A program made the translations under genes and the position numbers. This document shows positions 1 to 9,051 of a stretch of 64,000 bases of DNA, piece by piece. The notes below the pieces were generated by a model. It was not told where the DNA came from, searched no databases, and was given only the letters and a program-made list of their open reading frames with translations. Source of the DNA: CAWHJN01 sp963829705 (GTDB lineage Bacteria; Bacteroidota; Rhodothermia; Rhodothermales; BA12). Every line of letters begins with the position of its first letter. Position 1 is the first letter of the stretch. The stretch lies in contig CAWHJN010000004.1 of assembly GCA_963829705.1 (NCBI GenBank), positions 124,001-188,000 of the forward strand, in the 5' to 3' direction.

Positions 1-1569
1 CATGTGCATCACCTCGTCGGCGTGCTGGACGATGGTGCTCAGCGCCGTCTGCGCCTGATCGGCGAGGCGCAGGCCCTCGTCCACCTCGCTCGTGCCGCGT
101 GCCATCTCGCGCACGACGACCTCCATCTCGCGCTGAATGGTGCCGATGACGCCGCCGATCTCGCCCGTCGCTGCACTCGTGCGCTCGGCGAGTTTGCGGA
201 CTTCGTCGGCCACGACGGCAAAGCCGCGTCCGTGCTCGCCCGCCCGCGCGGCTTCAATCGTGGCGTTGAGCGCGAGCAGGTTGATCTGCCCCGCGATGTC
301 GTCGATGATCGAGACGACTTCACCGATGCGGGCGCTGGAGACGCCCAGGCTCTGTACGGCTTCGGCCGAGTGTGAGACGACGCCCGCGATGTCGCGCATT
401 TTGCCCACGGCCTGCTGCACCACCTCGCCGCCTTCGCGCGCGGCCTCGCCACTGCGCAGCGCCACGTCGGAGGTGCGGTTGGCCGTCGAGGCGTTTTCGA
501 CGATCGAGCGCGCCATTTCTTCGACGGCTGCCGCCACGTCGCCCGCGCGCTGCGACTGTTCCTGCGCGCCCTGCGTGAGCAGAGCCGCCGATTGCTCGAG
601 CTGGCCGGAGAGCGCCGTCGTTGAGGCGGCGGATTCCTGCACCTGCTGGAGCATCTGCTTGATGTTGCCCGCCGCGCGGCGGAACGTGCCGTAGAGCCGC
701 CCGATCTCGTCGTCGCGCTCGGCGTCGAGGTGAACGTCGAGGTAGCCTTCAGCGAAACGCTCCATCTGCCCCACCATCAGGTCGACACTGCGGGCGAGGT
801 AGGCTTTTTCCTGTTCCGACGCCTCGACGGCGGCTTCGACGCGCTCTTCGACGGCGGCCTTCTCGGTTTCGAGTTCTTCGTGCCCGGCGCGGATCTGCTC
901 CACCATCTGGCCGAACGACGCGGTAAGTTCCCCCACCTCGTCCTCGCCTGCTGCCGCCACGGTCGTGTCGAGGTCGCCCTGTGCCACGCGCACCGAAGCG
1001 TCGCGCAGGCGGCCGATGCGCTGGGCCGTCTCGCGCGCTACACGCAGCACCACGACGAGCCCGACGATGAGCACGAGCGCAGTGATGAGCATCCCCACCA
1101 TCAGCGTCTGGTTGACGGCGGCGAAGCGCGATTCGAGCGAGTACGCGAGCACGATCTGCCCGAGTGTTGCGCCGTCGTGCGTGACAGGCGTGACCACGTC
1201 GAGGCGGTCGGAAGCGTTTCCGGCTTCGGCCAGCGTCCCCTTTTCGGTGAGCGTCAGACCCGCGCGGTTTTCCTCGGCGAGTGCGCTGCCGGTTTCGTCG
1301 ACGATGGCGAGATACGCCACATCGGCGTCGTGTTTGGCCCACTCAAACGTGGCCAGGACGAGGTCGAAATCGCCCTGCCCGAGTCCCTGCCCGACGGAGA
1401 ACGCCAGCATCTCGGACAGCGACGCGACGCGCTGCTCGGCGTCGTGGAGCGCTTGGGCGCGCTGGTGGAAAGGAAAGTAGATGGAGACGAACGCGGCGAC
1501 GCCCAGCATGGGCAGCGCGAAGGCCAGCGTGAGCTTCAGCCGGAGCGAGCGGTTGACGCGAGAAAACAT
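1..1569 (-). CDS. methyl-accepting chemotaxis protein (3' end outside window)
   Basis: Transmembrane chemoreceptor that would signal to a CheA/CheW array. Read on the minus strand from the ATG at 1569, the frame is open to the window edge (523 codons seen). The order is: TM1 near residues 10-30, a periplasmic sensor region of about 115 residues, TM2 near 145-168 (TLMVGMLITALVLIVGLVVV), a HAMP linker, a charged coiled coil, a second HAMP-like stretch, then the signalling domain. The hallmark hairpin tip reads INLLALNATIEAARAGEHGR followed by GFAVVADEVRKLAERT. It is the last gene of a minus-strand run with the PstS-like protein (80 bp gap) and the porin, which suggests that it senses or reports on their ligand. 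The ligand itself cannot be read from the sequence. The family assignment is essentially certain. Confidence 0.95.
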   Translation of the reverse strand, partial: MFSRVNRSLRLKLTLAFALPMLGVAAFVSIYFPFHQRAQALHDAEQRVASLSEMLAFSVGQGLGQGDFDLVLATFEWAKHDADVAYLAIVDETGSALAEENRAGLTLTEKGTLAEAGNASDRLDVVTPVTHDGATLGQIVLAYSLESRFAAVNQTLMVGMLITALVLIVGLVVVLRVARETAQRIGRLRDASVRVAQGDLDTTVAAAGEDEVGELTASFGQMVEQIRAGHEELETEKAAVEERVEAAVEASEQEKAYLARSVDLMVGQMERFAEGYLDVHLDAERDDEIGRLYGTFRRAAGNIKQMLQQVQESAASTTALSGQLEQSAALLTQGAQEQSQRAGDVAAAVEEMARSIVENASTANRTSDVALRSGEAAREGGEVVQQAVGKMRDIAGVVSHSAEAVQSLGVSSARIGEVVSIIDDIAGQINLLALNATIEAARAGEHGRGFAVVADEVRKLAERTSAATGEIGGVIGTIQREMEVVVREMARGTSEVDEGLRLADQAQTALSTIVQHADEVMHM

Positions 1570-1649
1570 GGAAGCCGAGAGGTTGAAACGCCACGGCGTC
1601 CGCGCGTGCGCAGCCCGAAGGCCGGAGCGCGGACGCCGGAGCAGAAGAG

Positions 1650-2051
1650 TTAGAACGTGGCCAGCACTTTCACCGCGCCGGTGACGGCAGCGGCGGGCAC
1701 GAAGCCCACGGCACCGGGCGTGCTGCTGACCTTCTGGATCATCTCGGCGGGTGAGCCCACCTGTGCGGGCGGCTCGCCCTCACCGGCAAGTTTCTTGCGC
1801 AGCCAGTCTTTCTTGATGGCGCTCTGTCCGCGCCCGATGGCGTCGTAGAAGGCGTCGGCACCTGCGCCGGTGAGCGTGAAGAGGACGACGGTGCTGCTGC
1901 CCAGACGCGTCTTTTCGAGCGAGAACAGGTCGAGGGCGGCGCGCTTGTCGAGCCTGGCCTCGGAGACGCCGGGGTGCGCGATGAGCGCCACCTGCGCCTG
2001 GCTGGCCTGCACGCCGAAGGCGAGGGCCACGAGAAGGAAAAAGCGTTTCAT
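1650..2051 (-). CDS. small PstS-like periplasmic substrate-binding protein
   Basis: A 133-residue exported protein with a signal peptide (MKRFFLLVALAFGVQASQAQ). It has the compact type II periplasmic-binding fold seen in stand-alone phosphate-binding-like proteins: a central region ending KKDWLRKKLAGEGEPP, then SPAEMIQKVSSTPGAVGFVP, the usual PGAxGYV-type motif near the C terminus. It is much shorter than a full PstS (about 320 residues) and no PstCAB permease is nearby, so classical phosphate uptake is unlikely. It is 30 bp downstream of the porin gene and 80 bp upstream of the chemoreceptor. Inference: it delivers a ligand, perhaps an oxyanion, to the receptor or helps gate the porin. Family-level call good, substrate unknown. 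Confidence 0.75.
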   Translation of the reverse strand: MKRFFLLVALAFGVQASQAQVALIAHPGVSEARLDKRAALDLFSLEKTRLGSSTVVLFTLTGAGADAFYDAIGRGQSAIKKDWLRKKLAGEGEPPAQVGSPAEMIQKVSSTPGAVGFVPAAAVTGAVKVLATF

Positions 2052-2081
2052 GTCACAAAAAGGAATAGGGGGTGGAGAGGC

Positions 2082-3251
2082 TCAGAAGGTGGCGCTGATG
2101 GCACCGAAGAGGAAGTTGCCGTCGTAGTCCAGCCCCACGTCGCCGCGCGTCTGCACCCGTATGTACTGGGCTTTCACGGTGAGGGCGTCGTTGATGCGGT
2201 AGCCCGTGCCGCCGCTGAAGGCCTCGAATCCTTCTACGGAACCCGTGAGGGTTGAGGCATCGTCCTTCTGGAAGTTGTAGGTTCCGTAGACGAAAAAGGC
2301 CTCTGTGACGTCGGCACCGAGGAGGGCATAGTAGAACGTGCGCCCGAGGTCGCTCGGCACCATCCCGCCCGTCGCGGCTGGCAGCGCGTCGAGGCGCGCC
2401 TGCTGCGCGTCGTTGGGGTCGTAAGAGACGCGAATGTACTCGCCTTCTCCGAAAAAGCGGGAGATAGTGAACGAGGCGTCGGCGCCGAAGCGAAGGCGGT
2501 CGACTTCACCCATCGCATAAGGCGCGCGGTTGAAGTTGTCGCGGTCTACCGCTGCCGAAACGCCCACTTTGATGCCGTTCCAGCGCGCGCCCACGCGCCC
2601 GCCAAACAATTTGGCCGATGACGTATCGGTGGCCGAGGGGACGGTGAGCAGGGACGCGGAGATGACGTTTTCCTGTTCGCTGTTGCCCATGTAGGCCGCG
2701 TAGTCGAACGTGGCATCACCTGCAGGCAGCGAACCGCTGGCTTCGATAAACGCCTGCTGCGGCACGAACTCTGCGATGCCCAGCACGTCGGCGTACGAGT
2801 TTTCGTAGACAAACGGGCGGATGATGTAGGGCAGCAGCGGTGCGCGGTTCTTGATCTGGTTGAGGTTGTTGAACGTCGGGATGAGCGCGCCCACCTTCAC
2901 GTCGAAGCGGCGGTCGTAGCGGTAGCGTACCCACGCTTCCTCGACGCCGAACGAGCCCCAGCCCAGATCCGAGTCGTAGGTGTTGACGAACTCGAGGTTG
3001 ACGAAGGCGCTGAAGCGCTCGCTGAGATTTTTCGCCATCAGCAGGTTGAGGTGCTGAAGCGAAAAGCTGTTGACGGTTTCCGGGATGTAGACGGGCACCG
3101 TCATCCCACCCGGCAGGTTGACCTGGGCGGCTTCTTCCGCGTGGCGGAACTGCGTCTGGAAGTAGCCGAAGATGCGGAGGTCACCGGACTGCGCCTGCGC
3201 ATTGAATCCTACAACGCCGAACAGCGCGAGGAGGAGCAAGAAACGTTTCAT
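2082..3251 (-). CDS. porin-like outer-membrane beta-barrel protein
   Basis: 389 residues with a Sec signal peptide (MKRFLLLLALFGVVGFNAQA). The mature protein alternates aromatic and polar residues in barrel-strand fashion (LRIFGYFQTQF, FSAFVNLEFVNTYDSDLG, WVRYRYDRRFDVKVGALIP, FFYALLGADVTEAFFVYGTY) and ends on an aromatic (GAISATF), the usual signature recognised by the BAM machinery. The motif DVKVGALIPTFNNLNQIKNR resembles phosphate-selective or alginate-type porins and other 16-18 strand barrels. It heads the porin / PstS-like / chemoreceptor run and follows a 111 bp spacer with a possible structured leader. The specific solute cannot be told. Confidence 0.8.
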   Translation of the reverse strand: MKRFLLLLALFGVVGFNAQAQSGDLRIFGYFQTQFRHAEEAAQVNLPGGMTVPVYIPETVNSFSLQHLNLLMAKNLSERFSAFVNLEFVNTYDSDLGWGSFGVEEAWVRYRYDRRFDVKVGALIPTFNNLNQIKNRAPLLPYIIRPFVYENSYADVLGIAEFVPQQAFIEASGSLPAGDATFDYAAYMGNSEQENVISASLLTVPSATDTSSAKLFGGRVGARWNGIKVGVSAAVDRDNFNRAPYAMGEVDRLRFGADASFTISRFFGEGEYIRVSYDPNDAQQARLDALPAATGGMVPSDLGRTFYYALLGADVTEAFFVYGTYNFQKDDASTLTGSVEGFEAFSGGTGYRINDALTVKAQYIRVQTRGDVGLDYDGNFLFGAISATF

Positions 3252-3306
3252 GGAGGGAGACAGAAGAGAAAGGAGGGAAGAAGGGTACTCTCCTCCTATC
3301 GGCTAC

Positions 3307-3346
3307 TCCGGACGGCTGTAAAACCGTGCGGCCCGGAAGAAGCCGC
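3307..3346 (-). promoter_or_regulatory. possible pseudoknotted RNA leader of the porin gene
   Basis: In the 111 bp between the Kelch lipoprotein stop and the porin ATG the minus strand can form two adjacent hairpins (3342-3346 with 3328-3332, GCGGC/GCCGC; 3324-3327 with 3312-3315, ACGG/CCGT). In addition a five-base pairing joins the loop of the first (3333-3337) to 3307-3311, forming an H-type pseudoknot. A polypyrimidine run precedes the ATG. No known riboswitch consensus was recognised. It could be chance in GC-rich DNA. Confidence 0.3.
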
Positions 3347-3362
3347 TTCACAAAATCTCCTG

Positions 3363-4703
3363 CTAGCGCACCTGCAGCCGGTAGCACGCCGTCTCGGCCG
3401 TCGCCATGCCCGTCTCGCCGAAGCCGCCGAGTACGCAGATCTGCTCCGCGTCGCCCGTCAGGCCAAGGCCGTAGCGGTCGGCGGCGAGCAGGTTTTCGGG
3501 AAGGCGCAGCCAGCGCCGCGCCGCCGCGACGTAGAGTTCGCCTGTCGTCACGGGCACGCGGTCGAGGCCCGCCGCGCCGCCGAGCACGAGCACGCCGAGG
3601 GTTTCCAGCGGAAGCGCCGCCATCTGCGTGCGGGCCGTACGCATCGGAGGCACGCTTTGCAGCCCGAGGCCCCGCTGGCGCACCTGCAACACCAGCGCAC
3701 TGTTCGCCGTGCCGTTCGGCGAGAAGTACGCGCCCGCGATGAGGTGGTCGCCGTCCCCGTCGGGCGGGGTGCCGGTAAGGCGCGCCGTCAGGTGACCGCT
3801 GAAGGGCTCGATGGGGCTGCCCGTGCCTGAGGTGGTGCCGGGTGTGAGGGCGCGCAGCGTATCCGGCTCGAGGGCAAAGGGCCGCAGATCGTCGCGGATG
3901 CCGAAGCGGAAGTCGCCCGCGCCGAAGCCGACGTTGCCCTCGCCGCCGAGCAGTTCTACGACCGGCGTGCCACCCACGCGCCGCAGGATCGCCGTGTGAC
4001 GTGCCCGCAGAATCGGCGCGCCGCGGACAGGCAGCAGGGTGAACGTGCCCGTGGCCGGGTCGAAAAGCTCGGCGTCGCGCACGAACGCACCGGGGTCGCG
4101 GCTGCCTTCGCGCGTGCGCCCGCCCGTGATGAGCACGCAGCCATCGGGCAGCAGCGTGGCGGTGTGCCCCACGCGGGCGCGCTGCATGGGCGCGCCCAGG
4201 CGGGCGAAAACGGTGCGGTCGGCGGAGAGGAGGAAGGCGGCGTCGGAGGCGTCGCCTTCCACACGCGTCGCGCCACCGGTGACGAGCACGCGTCCATCGG
4301 CGAGGAGGGTGGCGGTGTGGCCGCCCCGCGCCTCGGGCAGCGGCGGCACGTCGAACGGCGAGGCGGCGAGGCGGACAGCGTAGAGCGTATCGATCCCCAC
4401 GACGCCGCCCGCATCGACGGCGCGGACGGCGAACGTGTTGACGCCGAAGGCCAGCGGCACGCGCCGCGCCCACGTATGGCTCGCGGCCTCGCGTTGCAGC
4501 GGGAAACCGTCGGCCGTGACTTCGTCGATCTCGCGGAACGAGGTGACCTCCAGCCGCAGGTCGAGCGAATCGGACTGCTGGACGTCGAGAAACACGTCGG
4601 CGTCGGCCGGGCGGATCGTCGGCTCGACGGTGGCGACGAAGGGGCGCTCGCAGCCTGCAAGGGCGAGCACGGCAGCGAGGAAAACGGCGGAACGACGGCG
4701 CAC
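3363..4703 (-). CDS. Kelch/Gal-oxidase-type repeat lipoprotein
   Basis: 446 residues, GTG start. A lipoprotein signal is clear: VFLAAVLALAGC with the lipobox cysteine at about residue 18. After a region of about 110 residues with an Ig-like feel (FGVNTFAVRAVDAGGVVG) come repeated blade motifs: GGHTATLLADGRVLVTGGAT, VGHTATLLPDGCVLITGGRT and a third weaker RARHTAILRR copy, typical of Kelch beta-propellers. It is likely anchored in the outer membrane or facing the periplasm, with a binding or structural role. It is divergent from the S9 peptidase at 4845 and upstream of the porin operon. The GTG start is chosen because it gives a compact lipoprotein signal. No catalytic residues were recognised. 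Confidence 0.75.
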   Translation of the reverse strand: MRRRSAVFLAAVLALAGCERPFVATVEPTIRPADADVFLDVQQSDSLDLRLEVTSFREIDEVTADGFPLQREAASHTWARRVPLAFGVNTFAVRAVDAGGVVGIDTLYAVRLAASPFDVPPLPEARGGHTATLLADGRVLVTGGATRVEGDASDAAFLLSADRTVFARLGAPMQRARVGHTATLLPDGCVLITGGRTREGSRDPGAFVRDAELFDPATGTFTLLPVRGAPILRARHTAILRRVGGTPVVELLGGEGNVGFGAGDFRFGIRDDLRPFALEPDTLRALTPGTTSGTGSPIEPFSGHLTARLTGTPPDGDGDHLIAGAYFSPNGTANSALVLQVRQRGLGLQSVPPMRTARTQMAALPLETLGVLVLGGAAGLDRVPVTTGELYVAAARRWLRLPENLLAADRYGLGLTGDAEQICVLGGFGETGMATAETACYRLQVR

Positions 4704-4784
4704 GAGGCAGACAGGTTGGGGCTTCGTCTAACGACGCGCTCGGCGGGAATATTCCACCCGGCACGCGGGGCGCTGGCGCTGCCC

Positions 4785-4815
4785 TTGACGGATCGCGCTT
4801 TGGACGTACTATACA
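4785..4815 (+). promoter_or_regulatory. putative sigma-70-type promoter of the S9 peptidase gene
   Basis: TTGACG at 4785-4790 and TACTAT at 4807-4812 (16 bp spacer), or the overlapping TATACA at 4810-4815. It lies 30 bp upstream of the ATG in the divergent intergenic region. The block GGACGTACTATAC (4802-4814) recurs with one change at 27110-27122 ahead of the ECF sigma gene. Confidence 0.45.
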
Positions 4816-4844
4816 GAAAACATCCACCCCAGCCCCGGACTGCC

Positions 4845-7289
4845 ATGCTCGCCCGTTCCGCTCTTCTCATCTGCGCCCTCTGCCTCGCGCTCGCCGCGCC
4901 GACGTTCGGCCAGGTCGTCTACCAGACGCCGCCGCCCGAGCTGGCCCGGCTCGTCGATGCGCCCGACACGCCGGGCGTCTCACTCAGCCCCGACGGCGCG
5001 ACGATGCTGCTCATCCAGCAATCCGACGTGCCGTCGATTGCCACCGTGTCGCAGCCCGAGGCGCGGCTCGCGGGGCAGCGCATCAACCCGCGCACGAACG
5101 GCCCGAGCCGGGCGCGTGGCGCGCTGGGCCTCGCGCTCCGCACCGTCGCCGACACCACGCAGCGGCCCATCACCGGCCTGCCCGCCAACCCGATCCTCCG
5201 CTCGATCCGCTGGTCGCCAGATGGCCGCCACGTGGCCTTCACGCAGGACACCGACACGAGCGTCGAACTCTACGTCGTGGACGTGCAGACGGCGCGGGCG
5301 CGGCGCGTGTTGGATCGGCCGCTCAACGAGGCACTCGGGCGCGGATGGGCGTGGATGCCCTCGAGCGACGGCTTCGTGGCGCTCCTGGTGCCCACGCAGC
5401 GCCCGCCGTTGCCCCGCGAGGACGCGACGCCGAAAGGGCCGGTCGTGCAGGAATCCACGGGCGACGCGGCCCCGGCGCGCACGTACCAGGATCTGCTCTC
5501 GACGCCGCAGGACGAGCAGGCATTCACGCACTACGGCACGGCGGAACTCGCCCGCGTCGGGCTCGACGGCAGCGTGAAAATGCTCGGCGCACCGGCGATC
5601 TACACCGACGCCACGCCCGCGCCCGGAGGCCGCTACGTGCTCGTCGAAAAACTCCAGACGCCGTTCTCCTACATCGTCCCGTACTACCGCTTTCCGCGCA
5701 CCATCGAGGTGATCGATGCCCAGACGGGCGCGAGCGTTTACACCGTGGCCGAGTTGCCACTCCAGGAAAACGTGCCCACGGGCTTCGGCTCCGTGCCGAC
5801 GGGCCCGCGCAGCGTGGCGTGGCGCGCCGATGCGCCCTCGACGCTCGTGTGGGTGGAAGCCGCTGACGGCGGCGATGCCCGCGCCGACGCCGACATCCGC
5901 GACAAGGTGATGATGCACCAGGTGCCCACGCGCATGGCCCCGACGGTGCTCGCTACTCTGCCGCTGCGCTACGCGGGCATCGAGTGGGGCGGCGACGACC
6001 TCGCGCTCGTGAGCGAGTCGTGGTGGAGCACCCGCACGAGCCGCGTCTACCGCGTCTCGCCCGAAGACCCCGGCGAAAAGACCGTCGTGTTCGATTACTC
6101 GTACGAAGACCGCTACAACGACCCCGGCTCGCCCGTCACCGAGCCGACGCCGCAGGGCACCCAGATTCTCAAACGCGACGGCGACACGATCTACCTCAGC
6201 GGCGCGGGCGCGAGCGACGAGGGCGACCGGCCCTTCCTGCGCGCCTACAGTCTGTCGTCGGGGGAGGCGACCGAGTTGTTCCGCTCTGAGGCGCCGTCCT
6301 ACGAGCGCTTCGTGGACTTCCTGCCCGACGGCCGCATCCTCACCGCGCGCGAAACGGTGACGGAGCCGCCCAACTACTTCGCCATCACCCCGAACGGCGA
6401 CCGCACGCAGCTCACCTTCTTCCCGCATCCGTACCCTGAACTCAAGGGCGTGCAGAAGGAATACATCCAGTACGAGCGCGCCGACGGCGTGGCGCTGAGC
6501 GCGACGCTGTACCTGCCCGCGGGCTACGACAAAGACCGCGACGGGCCACTGCCGACGCTCCTCTGGGCGTATCCGCGCGAGTTCAAGAGCATGGACGCGG
6601 CGGGGCAGGTGACGGGCTCGCCGTACCGCTTCAACCGCATCTCGTACTGGGGGGCCGTGCCGTACGTCACGCGCGGCTACGCCATCCTCGACGGCGCGAC
6701 GATCCCCATCGTGGGCGAGGGCGATGCCGAGCCCAACGACACGTTCGTAGACCAACTCGTGTCGAGCGCCAAAGCCGCCATCGACGAAGGCGCGCGGCGC
6801 GGCGTCGTCGATCCCAACCGCGTGGGCGTGGGCGGGCACTCGTACGGCGCGTTCATGACGGCCAACCTCCTGGCGCACTCGGATCTGTTCCGCGCTGGCA
6901 TCGCCCGCAGCGGCGCCTACAACCGCACGCTGACGCCGTTCGGCTTCCAGTCGGAGGAGCGCACGTACTGGGAAGCGCCCGAGATCTACAACACGATGTC
7001 GCCCTTCCAGAACGCCGCGAAGATCGACGAGCCGCTGCTGATGATCCACGGCATGGCCGACAACAACTCGGGCACGTTCCCCATCCAGAGCGAGCGGTTG
7101 TACGCCGCACTCAAGGGCCTCGGCCACACGGTGCGCCTGGTGATGCTGCCTGCCGAGAGCCACGGCTACGCGGCCCGCGAGAGCCTTTTGCACATGCTGT
7201 GGGAGACGGATCGCTGGCTGGAAACCTACGTCAAAAACGCACCCGCGCCGGGCGTGCCCATCCAGAGCAACGAGGGGTCGGGGCGCTGA
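4845..7289 (+). CDS. S9 family peptidase (prolyl oligopeptidase superfamily), exported
   Basis: 814 residues with a signal peptide (LLICALCLALAAPTFGQ), so periplasmic or surface-located. The N-terminal 500 residues form a WD40/PD40-like propeller (IRWSPDGRHVAFTQD). The C-terminal alpha/beta hydrolase domain carries GGHSYGAF with nucleophile Ser666, Asp739 in MIHGMADNNSG and His773 in ESHGYA. The arrangement and length fit the glutamyl endopeptidase-like S9D/S9C branch of oligopeptidases. The open frame extends upstream to 3996, but the ATG at 4845 starts the signal peptide and follows a promoter-like sequence. It is monocistronic, with the convergent gene ending 10 bp away. Confidence 0.92.
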   Translation: MLARSALLICALCLALAAPTFGQVVYQTPPPELARLVDAPDTPGVSLSPDGATMLLIQQSDVPSIATVSQPEARLAGQRINPRTNGPSRARGALGLALRTVADTTQRPITGLPANPILRSIRWSPDGRHVAFTQDTDTSVELYVVDVQTARARRVLDRPLNEALGRGWAWMPSSDGFVALLVPTQRPPLPREDATPKGPVVQESTGDAAPARTYQDLLSTPQDEQAFTHYGTAELARVGLDGSVKMLGAPAIYTDATPAPGGRYVLVEKLQTPFSYIVPYYRFPRTIEVIDAQTGASVYTVAELPLQENVPTGFGSVPTGPRSVAWRADAPSTLVWVEAADGGDARADADIRDKVMMHQVPTRMAPTVLATLPLRYAGIEWGGDDLALVSESWWSTRTSRVYRVSPEDPGEKTVVFDYSYEDRYNDPGSPVTEPTPQGTQILKRDGDTIYLSGAGASDEGDRPFLRAYSLSSGEATELFRSEAPSYERFVDFLPDGRILTARETVTEPPNYFAITPNGDRTQLTFFPHPYPELKGVQKEYIQYERADGVALSATLYLPAGYDKDRDGPLPTLLWAYPREFKSMDAAGQVTGSPYRFNRISYWGAVPYVTRGYAILDGATIPIVGEGDAEPNDTFVDQLVSSAKAAIDEGARRGVVDPNRVGVGGHSYGAFMTANLLAHSDLFRAGIARSGAYNRTLTPFGFQSEERTYWEAPEIYNTMSPFQNAAKIDEPLLMIHGMADNNSGTFPIQSERLYAALKGLGHTVRLVMLPAESHGYAARESLLHMLWETDRWLETYVKNAPAPGVPIQSNEGSGR

Positions 7290-7299
7290 ACGCGCTGCG

Positions 7300-7845
7300 T
7301 CACCGGGCGCGGCGCAGGGTCATCTCGAAAAACTGCGTCCACGTGTCGCCGTCTGCCGAGCGGTGGCCGGTTTCGTGCCAGCGGCCCTCGTCGTCGAGCC
7401 GGATGACGTAGCGCACGTGCCCCATCTGGCTGTTTTCCATCGTCCACACGAGGGCGTCGCCTTCCATGTGGGCCTCGTACGTGCCGCCGCGCCCGGTAGC
7501 GAGGTGCGTGTCGAAGGTGTAGTGCCCGGCGTCGGCGTCGTACGCGAACATCCCGAAGGCGTGATGGATGAGCATCGGCTCGGGGCGGTTGGGGATGCTG
7601 GCAAAGTGGCGGCCCTCGACGAGCAGGAGCAGACTGTCGAGTCGGGCTTCGACGCGCTCGGTGCCGGTGAAGGGCGCGCGCTGGCCGTTGTAGTCGTACC
7701 ACCCCTCGCCCTCCCAGTCGCCCACGAGAAACAGGAGCTTGCCCATCGCCTCCTGCTGCGCCACGCGCTCGGGCGTTGGCGGGCGCTGGGCGTGCGCGGC
7801 GGAGACGAAAAGCAGGAGCGCGAGCAGCGGGAGGAGGCGGTGCAT
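7300..7845 (-). CDS. exported DUF1579-like / lipocalin-type protein
   Basis: 181 residues from the ATG at 7845 with signal peptide MHRLLPLLALLLFVSAAHAQ. A slightly longer TTG start at 7872 is possible but would disrupt the signal. The mature part begins with the family's recognisable LVGDWEGEGWYDYNG and continues as a small beta-barrel (FASIPNRPEPMLIHHAFGMF, WTMENSQMGHVRYVIRLDDE), similar to DUF1579/lipocalin-like proteins that measure ligand or lipid load. No catalytic residues. It is convergent with the S9 peptidase gene and has no operon partner. The function is unknown. Confidence 0.7.
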   Translation of the reverse strand: MHRLLPLLALLLFVSAAHAQRPPTPERVAQQEAMGKLLFLVGDWEGEGWYDYNGQRAPFTGTERVEARLDSLLLLVEGRHFASIPNRPEPMLIHHAFGMFAYDADAGHYTFDTHLATGRGGTYEAHMEGDALVWTMENSQMGHVRYVIRLDDEGRWHETGHRSADGDTWTQFFEMTLRRAR

Positions 7846-7934
7846 GATCGGGGAGGAGAGGACGTGCACCAACGTACCCCGCGCCGCTGCCGCCGGGCTT
7901 GAACGTTTGCGACATCCGCATCCCCGGCGAGCGT

Positions 7935-8735
7935 TCAGGGCCGCACCCAGCCGTGTTCGATGGTGCGGATGATGCGGGCGAAGTCGCCGGGCGCGTCGCC
8001 GTAGAGGGCGTGGAACTCGCGGATGAGGTGGGCCTGGTCGGCGAAGTTATGCTCGGCGGCGACGCGGCCCCACGCCTCGGGATCGGCGCGAAGCACGTTG
8101 CCGATGGCCTCGCGGAAGCGGCGGATGCGGGCGAACCCTTTGGGCGTCAGCCCCGTCGCCGCCCGGAAGCGCCGCTGGAACTGCCGTGTGCTGAGGTACG
8201 CGTCGCTCGCCAGCGCCTCGACCTGCACCGCGCCATTCGTTGCCTCGATGCGTGCCACGGCGTCGGCAACGGCAGCGTCGATCTCGCCCGCCCCCGCTGC
8301 CAGAACGCCCATCACCTCGTCGAGTGCGTGCGTGGCGTCGGCGTCGGGTTGGCCGGCGTGCAGCCGCTCTTCGAGCGCGGCGGCGAGGGCGGGGGCCGCC
8401 TGCGTGAGCGGAACGAACGGCGCGTGCCGCGCGGCATCCGGAAGGTGCAGCAGCGGCCCCGCCGTACCGGGGCGCAGCCGGACACCCCGGTACACCGCGC
8501 CCGGTGCGATGGTGACGGGAAAGGCCCGCGCGCTCGGGGCGGCGTAGAACGAAAAGGCCCCGCTGCCCGGCGCGTGCATCCACACGACGTTCGCGCAGCC
8601 GTCGGGCAGCACGCGGTGCTCGTACGGTGCGTCGAGGTGCGGGGCGGCACGGAACGTCCAGTACGCCTGCACGAAAAGGCGCAGCGGCGGGGCCGGAGGC
8701 GTTTCGTGGTAGTGGACGAGGGGGCGTTCGGGCAT
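7935..8735 (-). CDS. AraC-family transcriptional regulator
   Basis: 266 residues. The N-terminal half (residues 1-145) resembles the DUF6597-type sensor: FVQAYWTFRAAP, then HRVLPDGCANVVWMHA. The C-terminal half has two helix-turn-helix motifs of the AraC/XylS type: VQVEALASDAYLSTRQFQRR followed by FRAATGLTPKGFARIRRFR and the second, NFADQAHLIREFHALYGDAP. It is a soluble DNA-binding protein. The effector and targets are not visible. It is divergent from the fliI-like gene across a 316 bp spacer, which may hold its operator. Confidence 0.9.
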   Translation of the reverse strand: MPERPLVHYHETPPAPPLRLFVQAYWTFRAAPHLDAPYEHRVLPDGCANVVWMHAPGSGAFSFYAAPSARAFPVTIAPGAVYRGVRLRPGTAGPLLHLPDAARHAPFVPLTQAAPALAAALEERLHAGQPDADATHALDEVMGVLAAGAGEIDAAVADAVARIEATNGAVQVEALASDAYLSTRQFQRRFRAATGLTPKGFARIRRFREAIGNVLRADPEAWGRVAAEHNFADQAHLIREFHALYGDAPGDFARIIRTIEHGWVRP

Positions 8736-9051
8736 AGGCCAAAAATACGCCGCCCCCGCCGGCGACCGGCACCACCCGCCGAAGTGCAGGCTGGCACCGA
8801 GTACCGCCTGCTATCGGTAGACGATGTCGAGGTGTCGAAGCCCACTGCCGACGCGACCTGCCTCTGGCACGTCGGGCGTCCGAAGCCTGCCCACCGGCGT
8901 GCAAGGGACACGCGTGACGAGGTGCGCGAAAACCAGAGGCGGAAAATCGTGCCGGGCGTCAGAGCCGGAATGTCCACCATAGCCACTGCGAGCGCTCAGA
9001 AAGTCACGGCGCGGTTTTCTCTGTGGCCGAGTCAGCCCTTTCCTGCACGCC
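8736..9051. other. 316 bp divergent intergenic region
   Basis: It separates the AraC regulator (minus) from the FliI-like ATPase gene (plus). No ORF here has family-like sequence and no strong terminator hairpin or clear promoter box was seen. It presumably carries both promoters. Confidence 0.4.

Noticed and set aside
3301..3360. tRNA-like text CTGTAAA between ACGG and CCGT near 3315
   Set aside because: The anticodon-like stem pairs only with an eight-base loop. No acceptor, T-arm GGTTCGA or CCA context is present.
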